A program made the position numbers and the translations under genes. From NCBI GenBank assembly GCA_013396755.1, contig VWZF01002378.1, forward strand, positions 1,134,578 to 1,198,577: DNA of 64,000 nucleotides, written 5' to 3'. This stretch comes from Sclerurus mexicanus (Eukaryota; Chordata; Aves; Passeriformes; Furnariidae). This document shows, one piece after another, positions 47,442 through 57,904 of the stretch; positions within the stretch are counted from its first letter, which is position 1, and each line of letters starts with the position of its first letter. The notes below the pieces were generated by a model. That model saw only the letters and a list, made by a program, of their open reading frames with translations. It made no database searches and was not told the DNA's origin.

Positions 47442-48065
47442 TTAAATGATGCAATGTAAGGGTATGTTAATGCCTGCTTTAAGCCTCTGAACATGCCCAG
47501 TATGAACGGTTTCCAGAAGCCTAAGCAGATTCCTTCTCAGCTGGAGGCTCGTATAATTAATAAAGGCACCGTGCCTTCTCTCCTGACCCAAGTGGCTGGG
47601 TACCAAACCATTTAGAGCTTTATAGGTTAACACCAACATCCAAAACCCTATTGGCAGCCTGTGCAGATCCTGACACATTAGTGCGATGTGTTCCCAGCGT
47701 GAAGCACTACTTAATAAGCGGGTCACTGCATTCTGCATTAACTTCAGTTTCTGAGTGGGCTCAACCTATAGCCCCATGGAGAGTGTATTATAGCAACGGC
47801 TTCTCAAAGGGACAACAGCATGGACAACTGCAGAGACATCCATTTGAAGAAGAAAAAGTAACCCTCTTCTCACTGGAGATAAAGGCATTTTGAAGAGGGC
47901 ACTGCCACTGCTCAGGCATCCTGGAGCATTCTCCAACCTAACACACCACAGCAGTTCACGTGTCAGAGGGAAAGGTGGTTGCTCATGCAACAGAGGCCAT
48001 ATGGATTCAACCCTCTCCTCCCAGTGCCCCACCAGCAACAGTCCCAGTTTCACCCACATGAACAA
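47442..48065 (-). mobile_element. LINE ORF2 reverse-transcriptase C-terminal relic (L2/CR1 group)
   Basis: On the minus strand one frame runs from about 48065 to 47442 with a single in-frame stop (TAG, 47766-47768) and no frameshift. The core, about 47850 to 47442, shows in order: VSAVVHAVV with CYNTLSMGL; after the stop, QKLKLMQNAVTRLL; then REHI-like WEHIAL, LHRLPIGF and VLTYKALNGLVPSHL. These are the familiar C-terminal RT motifs of L2/CR1-group non-LTR retrotransposons ('...VVHALVTSRLDYCN', 'LQLVQNAAARLL', 'HITPVL..LHWLPV', 'TYKALNGLAPPYL'). The part before 47850 matches only loosely. No YADD catalytic region is present, so it is a 5'-truncated dead copy. The L2 versus CR1/L3 assignment needs an alignment. 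Confidence 0.8.
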
Positions 48066-48069
48066 GCAG

Positions 48070-48465
48070 CCCAGCTTGTTCTCAATTCCAGTCCCAGGCT
48101 AACCCAGCTCATGGGACACTGTATCCGCACTGGAAGAGAGGGTTAAGCAAGAGTGGAGAAATGATTTATGACCCTACTGGCCCTTCTTCCAAATGGAGAT
48201 TGCTGCTTGACAAGCCAAACTTTGTCTTGCACAGGTCTCCTTAGCTGAGTGCAGAGTCAGCCCAGATTTTTATGAAGATGATCCTGTAGAAACCAAGCTG
48301 ACTTCGCAGCGTGAAGAATTAATTATTCAGCTAATTCTGTGCAGAAACCACTGTGGAACATGCACAGTGCTAAATGCTTGCATTTGTGCAGTAACACATA
48401 GGCAAATGGAGATGGTCCTCACCACCACGGCCCAGCCAGCTCAAGTTCCCTGGGCCAGATAAAGT
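48070..48465. other. Noncoding segment upstream of the LINE relic
   Basis: Lies 5' of the LINE relic in its own orientation. The reading frame continues with stops and without recognisable RT motifs, so the element boundary is uncertain. No other feature is seen. Confidence 0.5.
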
Positions 48466-48469
48466 CATA

Positions 48470-48610
48470 AAGTAAAGGAATGATCTATTGCATATGTAGT
48501 GCATTAGAGCTCTTCATTAACAGAGGGACTAATCAATTTATGGAACTCATGAATCAGTAAAGCTATTACTTATAATGATTATTGGCAAATTAACATATCC
48601 CAGTGCACTG
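48470..48610. promoter_or_regulatory. Weak candidate conserved noncoding element
   Basis: Short AT-rich, non-repetitive block with 'tattgcatatgtag', 'gggactaatcaatttatgg', 'gtaaagctattacttat' and 'atgattattggcaaatt'. TAAT/ATTA and CAAT-type words are dense. Texture-based and unverified. Confidence 0.22.
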
Positions 48611-48614
48611 ACCC

Positions 48615-49095
48615 CGATTCATCTCCAGTGTATACCCATCCACAGCCTGAAGGGCCCAGCGCCATTCCCTGCCCTTCCACTCCACTCGGGGCCACTTAAC
48701 ACGGTGGATAAAACACCAGGGCAGAGTCAGCCCTCCGAGGTCTGCACTGTGGGAATCGTACATGTGTACTGGCTGTACAGGTGACAGGGAAGTAAAATAA
48801 ATGCTACATGTATGGAAGGTCACAAGCCTCGGCCTCTGGGCACGAGTTCTAAACCCACTCGAGGGTGCAAACCCAAGTGGTGGGGTACAATTCAAGAGAA
48901 TGAGGTCCCCTGCCCAATTCTGATCCAGTTGGACACTTAATACTTGCTCCTGTTTTGGAGGTAAAATAACCCAACACCTCAATTCAGGCTCAGCTTTAAC
49001 CCAACAAGGATCCCAGGGAGGAAGAAGATCTGTTTACACAAAAGCCCCATGGCCAGGCTGCCCGCACCCCAATAGTGTAATGGCCCTACAGGCCA
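48615..49095. other. Noncoding segment, nothing recognised
   Basis: Mixed composition. A minus-strand frame of 130 codons (48590-48982) has no domain. No repeat is identified. Confidence 0.55.
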
Positions 49096-49104
49096 AATCA
49101 ACCA

Positions 49105-49142
49105 TTTTCCAACAAATGGAAAAATCTTAATGCAAGATTTTT
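49105..49142 (+). other. Two overlapping small inverted repeats before a T-run
   Basis: TTTTCCA (49105-49111) pairs with TGGAAAA (49117-49123). The overlapping AAAAATCTT (49120-49128) pairs with AAGATTTTT (49134-49142), and a run of T follows. The two hairpins share bases, so they are mutually exclusive. In a eukaryotic noncoding region this is most likely chance AT-rich symmetry. Confidence 0.5.
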
Positions 49143-49149
49143 TTTTTTA

Positions 49150-49495
49150 TAAAGGAAGAAAGAAAAAATAGCTTTATCCAACCTATATTCAGCCACAGAT
49201 CGCAGTAGGCCACAGGCATGAAGTGATTCTTTATTAGTGATCCTGTTGCTTTAAACCAGAGGAGACACAGGCTTCGAAATCCTACAGGCAATCATTCCCT
49301 ATTTAATTCTACTAGGCTTTTTACAGTCTAAACTGACATTCTTCTCTCTATTCATTACTGCATTCCTGGCCTAAAAATCATATGACAAGGGAAAGGAAGT
49401 GGAAAATTAGGTTACAGTGCAAATAAACATACTGAAAACATTGCACATTTGAAAATAAATTAAGTTTAACTATACTTCCCAAAGGTTAACTTCAT
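49150..49495. other. AT-rich noncoding segment
   Basis: AT-rich with 'ttctttattagtgatcc', 'caatcattccctatttaatt' and 'tattcattactgcattcc' words. The texture is mildly enhancer-like but not distinctive. No gene or repeat is recognised. Confidence 0.45.
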
Positions 49496-49497
49496 AG

Positions 49498-49893
49498 GTT
49501 TTATTATTAGAAAATATCAAAACACTGTTCATTTACTGCAGGGCTCTCCTGCCTGCTGCTTTGTTTCTGGGTCATGCAAGTGTCACGAGGGGTCAGCTCC
49601 ACATTACTTACAAGCCACGCTTGCTTAACAAAGTAATCCACAACCTTCCCAACACTCACCCACTATTAAGCGCTCTCGCACAGGGTATCGGGGACATCTA
49701 CCAGCACTCATGGGTTCACCAAAACAAGGAAGCTCCGACCAGCTGGATCATTGGCTCCCTGAACACACAGGCAAAGGGCAGGAGACCCCAGCCTGCCTTA
49801 AATCAACATTTCCTTGCTGAAATCAGAGAAGGCATGCTGCTCCAGACCAGTGAAAAGCCCACCCTTGACATCGGTCATATCGCTGTTTGCTGA
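49498..49893 (+). other. 132-codon open frame without a clear start, probably not a gene
   Basis: Open from just after a TAG (49495-49497) to the TGA at 49893. No ATG lies near its start, so if real it would be a terminal exon. A possible acceptor (tttactgcag, AG at 49540-49541) lies inside it, with only a weak pyrimidine tract. The predicted peptide has unremarkable composition and no domain I recognise. Chance is the more likely explanation. Confidence 0.1.
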
Positions 49894-49894
49894 G

Positions 49895-50675
49895 CTAAGG
49901 TTTAAGCAGAGGTTATCAAGGTTTTTGCTCATTCATTGTAGCTTGTTTCTGTTATCAAAGCAACAGTCTCACCAATTAAAAGAGTGACCAAAACTGCAGG
50001 ATGTTATAGTTCAGGGCTCTGCCTGCTTCTCTGATCCACAAAAATGAGTTTGGGTTGTTAGCTATGCTGGGATGCACCCTCCAGCTCTGTGCTGATGCCA
50101 CAGTTGCAGCCACTCTCCCTCACTCTGCTCCAGTTTTCATGGGAAAGGAGCACAAGAGCCAGAGACACTTGCATGACTTGGCCAGGTCCCCACTTGGGAG
50201 GGTCAGGAGATGACAAAGTTCACATATCTCCACAGGCCACTTCAGAACCTTTGTGTCTCCGCTTCCCGTGTGCTATGTTGGCACACGTATATTTGAGGCA
50301 TATATATGTGATGGGGGGTAAAGCCCAAGTCCGCAGCCTGGTTTGAGGCAATGCATCAGACCAGATGACATAATTGGGGAAAAAAGCTCAGTGTTTAGAG
50401 CTTCACAGGGTCCTAATGGGTTTCATCTTTGTGTGAGAGTTAATTGTCAGTCCCTGTCCTGCTGCCATCACTCCACAGCTTCCTCTTGCTCAAAGCTGTC
50501 TCGTCTCTTGACTAGCACGACAAACGTGCACGTCTTAATCATCACCATCTTTAATGGGCTCTCCAGAGCAAATGGCAGAAGCCCAGCTGCAATATTTACT
50601 TTTCTACAATGAAAGTCCCCCAGGGGGAAAAAAAAAAAAAAGAGGTGGGGATGGGGAAGGGACTCTTTCTTTCTT
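49895..50675. other. Noncoding segment with an A-run
   Basis: Mixed composition. A run of 14 A lies at 50628-50641 immediately after cagggggaa-type G-rich sequence. No gene, RNA or repeat family is recognised. Confidence 0.55.
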
Positions 50676-50679
50676 CTGA

Positions 50680-50760
50680 GCACTCAGTGTAATTACACTC
50701 CTAATGGCAAATTTATGATATCTTATCTGGTGCACAATGAACGCTCTATGTGAGACACCA
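50680..50760. promoter_or_regulatory. Candidate element with a 14-base perfect palindrome
   Basis: AGTGTAATTACACT at 50686-50699 is a perfect palindrome with a central TAATTA, the classic paired homeodomain core. It is followed by 'cctaatggcaaatttatg' and 'atcttatctggtgcac'. Homeodomain dimer binding is plausible from the word itself. Regulatory activity is untested. Confidence 0.28.
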
Positions 50761-50764
50761 GCCT

Positions 50765-51570
50765 TGATATGACACTGAAAAGAAAGAGTGGCTCACAGTT
50801 ACGCAAAGCTGGAGAACTGGATGGCCAAGTTTTTGTTCTGTCAAGCACCAACGTTTCATCACCTTGAGGGCATTATTAAACTTACCAACCCTTTTGGTCC
50901 TCTTATTGGTAAGACATTTCCTGGAGAACAGGAAAGGAGGAGGGGGGAAAGCACTAAAACATACTCTCTAACAACTTGAAGACATTTGTCCATTTTATGA
51001 CTCTTATTTGTTCTTGCCGTCTCTGTTCTTCCCATTGTGCTTCTCCCCATTAAGATCTTGTTGACATCACTCCTTTGTCATCTTCCTAAATTAGCTGTAA
51101 TGAAGTCTTTTGAGCCACATGTGCAAGCCTTATTTTTCCAGTTTTTGTTTCTCTGAACTGTGCCTATTCACTTTCCCTCACGCTAGAGCCTCCCTTCTCC
51201 CAGACCACAACATGCTTTTCATGTGCTCCTTTTCACCTTTGGTTACCCAGTGGCCAAGGGCCAGAGTGCTTTACAAAATAAATTACATTATAACTGGCCT
51301 GAAAAGCGATAGGCACACACATGGATAAAGCTGAGCATCCAGAGCAGGAACCTTCCGAAATTTCAGTGCCCCAGAATACAAGGACAAAGACAGGAATCAA
51401 AAGGAGATAACATGGGAAAAAACCCTGAATGGGCACTTATAATTTGTGGCACGTGCAAACAGGTCTCAGGGATGTTTGTAGCCATAAACCCCCTGGACTG
51501 CAGATCATGTAGCCGTACTACAGCAGCCTGTCCTGGCCACCTGATCACCCTGACTAGATTGGAAGCTGTT
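50765..51570. other. Noncoding segment, nothing recognised
   Basis: Mixed composition with T/C-rich sequence near 51060-51240. Short frames without domains. No confident repeat. Confidence 0.55.
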
Positions 51571-51573
51571 TTT

Positions 51574-51655
51574 ATGGAGCATCTTTGGCAATCACAGCGT
51601 TTCACAGCACTTTACAGAGTAATGAGCTGGCGTACTACAGCTATTATGCACTTAG
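51574..51655 (-). repeat. Possible ancient SINE/LINE-tail fragment
   Basis: The block reads 'agcatctttggcaatcacag', 'cgtttcacagcactttacag' and 'agtaatgagctgg', which can be laid against the amniote repeat passage 'agcgcctttcatc...aaagcactttacaaacattaatgaa'. This is the same passage that opens the relic at 3362. Upstream, 'ctagattggaagctg' resembles another ancient repeat word. Short and diverged, so uncertain. Confidence 0.4.
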
Positions 51656-51659
51656 CAAT

Positions 51660-54600
51660 AGTGCACAGACAACCTTGCACATCTAGAATCAATTTTATTG
51701 AAAAGCTGATGGGCATGGCACACAGGTTATTCTCTGCCTTTTTGTTTTGAGAAGTGCCATGGATCTTGAGCTTGTCTCCTGCAAGGCAGTATAAAAACTG
51801 GATGCATATATAAATTTTTTCCCAAAGGAAAAAAGTAAAGGTGTGTTTTAGAAGAGTGATAGCTGGACTGAGGTGTGTTAAAAGGACTCTATATTCCACG
51901 AGCTGCCTCCTGTTCCCTATTAGGATGATAGGAATATTTTCATTGACATCAAATAACATGCTTTCATCCTCCTAGATCTATTTAAGAACTTTCTTTAAAA
52001 TAGACACAAAATGGAATGATTCAAGTGGAAGATGGAGATGGCACTGTCCCTGAATGGCAGGTCCTGGGGGCAACAGCAGCTCCCTGCACAGTCTATGATT
52101 TGTCTCACTCTATTAGCCACCTTGATGGCTATTTACATGTTATTCTGTTATTCACATGCATCCTCCAGGTAGTGGTACATGGTGTGGCATACCCTGTGAG
52201 CTTGTGACACCAGAGCCACCCATCCTTCCCCACTCTGTGCTTAGTGCAGGAGCAAAGCACACCCCTCTCCAGGAGCCCTTTGGGAAACTGGGTTAGTGGT
52301 AAATCCCTCTCTGACTTCCTTTCTCTGCAAAGCACCTGACACACCATCTTTGGGGATGGGCCCAAATTCTTCCCCTGCAATTGGTCTCAGGCTCACACAT
52401 CAACTCTGCCTGAGAAATTATATGGGTCACCAGCAACAACACCGTCCTGGCCACTGTCCTGTCCAAGTTATACAGGACCCAACCAGCTGAAATGTTTCAG
52501 CTGCAAGTTAATTCACAGCCAGTAAATCAAAACAGAAACCACAAGTTTCAGCACAGCATCATAGTAGGACCCAGAACTTAATTTGTTTTTTAACCAAAGT
52601 TCTCCAGTGTGGTTTTTTTTTTCCTGCTTAAATGGAAAGAGATCAGTACTACCAGCATGCTACTTTTAAATTTTTTTTTCCTTTCCCTGAAAGCAGGCTG
52701 TATTCAGAATATTTCTTATCACACTGTTACACAGTGGCTTTATAATTCTCCTTGGTGTTTCCCAGGAGAGTCATAAATACCTCGCAAGACCCCAGCAATG
52801 TCTGTAACAGTGATTATTGGGAGGGGACCACAACTGCTAACATTAGATATCCTTTAATTTAGAAACAATAGACACAAGAAAGGCAGCATGGCCCAGCAAA
52901 AGGGACTTGGAGGGACTTACTCCTGTGTCTGCCCTGTTCCTCTTAGACTTTGGCTCATCCATTTATTAAATCCCAACCTCAGCAGAAGAATTGCCTCCCC
53001 AACTCCATACAGGACCAAGCACATGGAGACCCTTCCACAGAACACCAGAAGCCTTTTAGCATGATAGAATTATGCAGCCAGACTGATGGTGTGACAAGTT
53101 TCTGGCCACGCTGACAGCTGACTTGTAAATGATGAATAATTCTTCCTGTCTTGGATTATATGTAAGAAAGGTAGCTCTCCAGCTGATATCATTGCAGTGA
53201 AACTTTCAAAATAAACACAGCAAAGAAACATGTTGTGACAAGTTACCTGCAAACCTGGAAGACAGTAGCTCTCGGAGGTCAAACTCCTCCATTTACCCAA
53301 AAGAAGCATTAAGTCTTACATCTGAAAAGAATATCAATGTCACTACTCAATATGTGACACATTCTCTTTGCAGAAATACAAAGACAATCCGTTTATCCAT
53401 TAGTGCAGGGTGTCACATCAATTACTGGGATAGATGCATTGGGGAAACTCAATTGCTCTCATAGATTTTTCCCAGAGTTAAAGCTGCATTTGCCTCAACC
53501 CCAAAGGAAGGAAGAACATCCCTTGCTCATTATTCAAAACCTTCACTGCTGCACAAATCAGAAATCCCCACCAGCTTTCACAACTCCGTGTGTGCAAAAT
53601 CCCTCAGCAGTGCCAAATATGGCCTCAAAGGAGCTGCACTCCTTGATGTCTACTTTCAGCACTGCAGGTATGAAGTTCTTCCACCACCCAACCACAGACA
53701 GATATTTCCATGCAGGTGACCCAGCAGGGCTCTCAAAAGCTGTGCTGTTCCCACAGCCCTCCAGTCACCTCAAAAGCTGATCTCTGTTCGGGAAGTTTCC
53801 CAGTTCTCACAGGGTAAGGGGTGAATAGAGAGAACAGTAAGATGGTTTGGAGGGGCACTGGAGCTGCACTAGATGTTTCTAGTCCTGTTAGCCCAGCTTT
53901 ATGGTTTGGGAGTCATCCTGAAACACCCCCAAGGGCCAAGGCCTTTGACACCCCCTTTCTGCCTCTTACGCAGCCTCCCGGATCCATTTAACCCCATTAT
54001 TTATTAGCCTCTGTAATCACAGATGACAGAATGCCACAAGCAAGGCTAACACACTGCTTTTCCAGGGCTCACAGATGTCAGAAACACTTGAAACCTGGTG
54101 AGAAACTTCCACCCCACAACCTTGGAGCTCTACATAACACGTTCAACTTCTCCAAGCACAGCTCAGCTTTCAGGTCCTGACCTTGTCTGGAAAAAGGTAC
54201 CACAAAGGCAAATATGAGATGCAGCATTTGAGAGGCAGCCAAAGTTTTTCAGAATATGGAAATAGCTTGCTCACTCTGAATCTGCAGCTTGGGCCTGTGT
54301 TTTACTGTATTTAATGCAGTAAGTTAAATAGGTGATCCTATTTTACAGAAATACTGCAAAAAGACAAAGGCAAAGTGGCCTTGTTGATCCTTCCCATCCT
54401 ATGTCCTCACAGGAGAGGTGTCCTCTGGAGAGTTCATTCCTATTTCAAAGGACAAGTTGTGATTCCTGAGCTCATTTCAGCCTGCATGGTTTCGGTCCCG
54501 AGCGCGTTGGCCCAGCTAACAAGAACACCCCCAGCAGTAAAGCAGCCCCCTTGCTGACCCTTCACTGCTCGCATGCAGAGCATGCACGTGCACATTAGTC

Positions 54601-55090
54601 ACACTGCTACCCTGGCACCCAGACCCATTCCTTTAAATTTGGGACACTGGTGAAGTGACTCAAAAGATTCAGCTCCCTCGTGGGCTCCTCCGCCTGAGGA
54701 ACAGCTCCTTCTGCATTCCCCACTCCACACACCCCCAAGCCTTCTTTTTGAGGATGAAGAGGGGCGGAAAACATCGCAGAGTGAGTGGAACGATATCGTG
54801 CCTCTCATCCCACAGTCCAGTGAGTCAAGCAGTCTCCCAGGAGGCAGGAAACCCACCTCCAGTTCCCTCCTCTGCCTCAGAGCCTGAGCTACCTTAGATG
54901 ATCCCATCCCAGAGCACCCAGTAAGACTGCGGGTATTCAAGGACTCCAATTTGCAGTGAAACACCCAAATCAGTCCCCCCTGCTTTGGCAGGGCAGCTGA
55001 ACAAGGAACAACCATGGAAGGATCTGCAGAGCTCTCTTCCTTGTATCTCACCTTGTCAAACATTTTCTGAACTCCAAACTTAATTCTGCC
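51660..55090. other. Long noncoding segment, no gene seen
   Basis: Over 3 kb of mixed DNA with T-runs near 52610-52622 and 52668-52680. Frames of up to 154 codons on the minus strand (54599-55063) and 125 codons on the plus strand (53403-53780) have no domain and no consistent splice signals. No repeat is identified. Confidence 0.55.
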
Positions 55091-55094
55091 ACCC

Positions 55095-55470
55095 GGTTAT
55101 TAATTATTGACTTCCCAATCAAGCACCAGCAAACAAGGCATTAAATAAACTGAGCAGCAGTACCAAGGCATTTGATAAACTAGAAATAACACATCAAAGG
55201 CTGCAGTCTCATGGTAATACAAGCTCCAGTTAAAGGCCTCCCCATGCACATATGCCTTGATCTGTAAGGTTATTAAAACAGCAAGCACAGCCGTATTTTT
55301 ATTAAAATAATTAGCTCCCTCAGTCTGTTTTGAGTGATGTTCCTCGTTTCAGATTCAATTTGAGCTCCATCCTGTCCAAAGCAGCATATGATTGCAAATT
55401 ATCTTTATCACAAATGAAAGTTACAGTGGTATTTAAAAACTAATTATTAACTCAACATTGTAATGGCTTG
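55095..55470. promoter_or_regulatory. Candidate conserved noncoding element, TAAT-rich
   Basis: The block contains ttattaattattgac at 55098-55110, an ATCAAAG (TCF/LEF-like) at 55193-55199, 'attaaaataattagc' near 55300 and 'atgattgcaaattatc' near 55387. The last resembles an octamer/POU word beside GATA-type ttatc. It ends with 'aactaattattaactc' near 55438. No frame, repeat or low complexity accounts for it. Among the candidate regulatory blocks in the window it has the densest homeodomain-type words. Inference only. Confidence 0.33.
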
Positions 55471-55474
55471 AGCC

Positions 55475-55965
55475 TGTAAGGCTCAGAGGTCTCGAAGGCC
55501 ATTGTAATTCACGGGCATCAAGGTGGCAGGCAGCATCTCCCGGGAGCTGAGCCACAACCCTGCACCCCACGGCAGAAACGTCCCCACAAAGCCCATCTGA
55601 CACTTCCTATGGACAGCAGGCACCCTCCATCCAGCACAAGTTTGTCAACTTCCCCGCAGCAGGGTTAGTTTGAGTCATAATAATATTTATATTCTAAAGA
55701 ACACTGTTTAAATACACCTCCCACACAATGAGATTAACTATTTTCAGAAGGAAGATGTCTGCACAGCAGAGAAAGGGAATAGCAAAGATCAGAGCAGGGA
55801 GCTTGGAGTCAAAACTCCACTTTCATGATTTTACTGGGGTCGGAGAAGGAAACGTTTGGCAGCAACACCAAAATTCCAAGCGAACTCTGTAGGTGTGCTT
55901 GGGGCAAGCTGCCTCCCACCCAACAGGGACTGAGCTTTGTGCTGGGAGGAGGAAAAGGAGCACTT
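55475..55965. other. Noncoding segment, nothing recognised
   Basis: Mixed composition with short frames only. No gene or repeat is recognised before the possible SINE fragment at about 55969. Confidence 0.6.
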
Positions 55966-55968
55966 CAC

Positions 55969-56092
55969 AAGTCCTGCTGGCCCCACTTTCTGAATCTGGG
56001 ACAAGTCATTATTTAATGATAATAAAGGTGACCAAGAAGGCTGCTGAAATTAGGGGGTTTTACCACAGCTGCAAAATGGAGGGGTATTTAAG
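55969..56092 (+). repeat. Possible MIR-like SINE fragment, interrupted
   Basis: 'aagtcctgctggccccact', 'ttctgaatctgggacaagtc' and 'attatttaa' follow MIR order ('aatcctggctctgccactta...ccttgggcaagtcacttaa'). About 60 bases later comes 'cagctgcaaaatggagggg', like the MIR 'catctgtaaaatgggg'. The spacing is longer than in MIR, implying an insertion or a coincidence. Confidence 0.38.
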
Positions 56093-56094
56093 AT

Positions 56095-57685
56095 GCAATC
56101 ACAGTGACACGTTCTTTGCTGCTCTTCCCCTTAAGGGAGCTTTTTCCTGGCTTGAAGGCCACAGACCTTCCCTCACTCCTTGCAGGGATATGTGGCCATC
56201 ACTGTGATATCTGTAATAGAACCCTGAGCCCGGGGCATTAAACAAAAAACAGAACCAAACTCTTCACCTTGAGCACAGCAAGTAATCAGTGCTGCCGGAG
56301 CACTTCCCACCATTGGCAAATTTGAGTCCAGAAGTAAGTCATAGCTTGCCCTGGATGATATATTGAGAGAGGTAAGGTGATTACAGAAACTGTTAAAACA
56401 GAAAAAGTGACAGGTAATGGCACCAACATGAAGGCAAAAATTTCCTGCAGATAGGAGTTAACTAAAGAAAAGAAAATAAGTTTTGCAATAAATGTAAGCT
56501 ATGAGACCAAGGCACAGCAGAAGCTTACGTGGGCTTCCAGAATTTATTGAGACTCCTTATATATACATACTCATCTAAATTCACCTCAAAAGTGCTCTAT
56601 ACTGTAAGCAGCCTGCCAAGAATTAATAAAAAGGATATTTATATATTTCTCTCTATTTACTCTTTTCTGCCAGTATTTCACATAAACAGGGCAGCAGAAA
56701 GTGGAGGGGTAAAACAACCACATGCACAAATAAAATGCTTGAATACTGTGCAATCCTTTAAGGTTTTTGGCTTCAAGGTTTTTTGTAGCTGCCAAAAAAA
56801 AGGCAAAATGTTTTCACTCAAGCAATCAACCAGCACTTACATCTTATTTAAACTCCAGTGATGGACTGCCAGTAATGCTCTGTGCTAACACCAAAGGAGA
56901 GAACACTGGTTAGAGTTCTCTCATCTCCTTATTTCTCACCAGCAGAGGTTATATTGCTCCTTCACATGCTAACTGTACTCAGCTTTTCCAGCTTCCTGCA
57001 GCCCTGAAAACATGCATTAGTGTTCAACTGGTTCCCTGTTACTTATCCCAGGAGAGCTTGCCCTGGAACTGATTTATTCCAGCCCTTTTTGTGCCATCTC
57101 CCTGCAGACAGGCTGCACCCAGAGCTCCCACTTTTCTTCGCACAACAGGTCATCAAAACAGCTTCTTGGTTTGTCAGCAGGCACCACAGCTATCACATGC
57201 AATGGACTGGACCTGTCACAGGAGGGAAAGCGCTGAAAGGATCAGTTTTCCTCCTAGAACGCAGCCCTGTCACATAAAACTACCACTGTGATTATCCCAC
57301 AGGCTTGGGGCCACGATACACACGTTCTCCTCTGTATTTTACCACTTGGGTCTTCTTGTGGTTTTTCTTTCTGTAACTCAACAAATGTAAATCCTCAAGA
57401 AGGAAAAAACACTAAGAGACTCGTCCCTCCTGAGTTCATGAATGTTTCAAAAATAAAAGACAACCCTGGTGAACAACTTCATCAGAAGAAAAAATACGCT
57501 TTCCTTTTGAAGGTTTCTGCACAGAACATGCTACCAGAAGTACGTTGAGGTAGGCAGGAAACATGCCTTCTGTGATGTGAGACTTCAAAACAGAGAAATA
57601 CGTTCTATTTTTTGAAGTCCTGCTTTGTGTGTCTTTTTCCTCTCCTCCCCACGAAGCTGCTGCAGTTCCGAGCTGTCAGCTTTGC
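56095..57685. other. Noncoding segment, nothing recognised
   Basis: AT-rich at 56460-56680, mixed elsewhere. Short frames (up to 110 codons) without domains. No repeat family is recognised. Confidence 0.55.
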
Positions 57686-57689
57686 TTCA

Positions 57690-57900
57690 TTCATGGGACC
57701 CGGCCCAGCTTTAGAGATGGGGCTCTTTCTGATAATGCTGGATAATTTAGGAGATGTTTAAGAGCTCCATCAGGAGCACAGTGGCCTGAAAGCTTGCCAA
57801 AAATACGGCTGACTTTATAAGCTCTATTAGGGGTCAGCCTCACCAGCAGAGTTCACAGGCATCGCCGAGCTGCTCTGCCTGCATTAGCCATGCTGTGCAG
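57690..57900. promoter_or_regulatory. Weak candidate conserved noncoding element
   Basis: Non-repetitive block with 'tctgataatgctggataatt', 'gactttataagctctatta' and 'gcctgcattagccatgc'. Texture resembles vertebrate conserved elements. Nothing else supports it. Confidence 0.2.
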
Positions 57901-57904
57901 GCTG

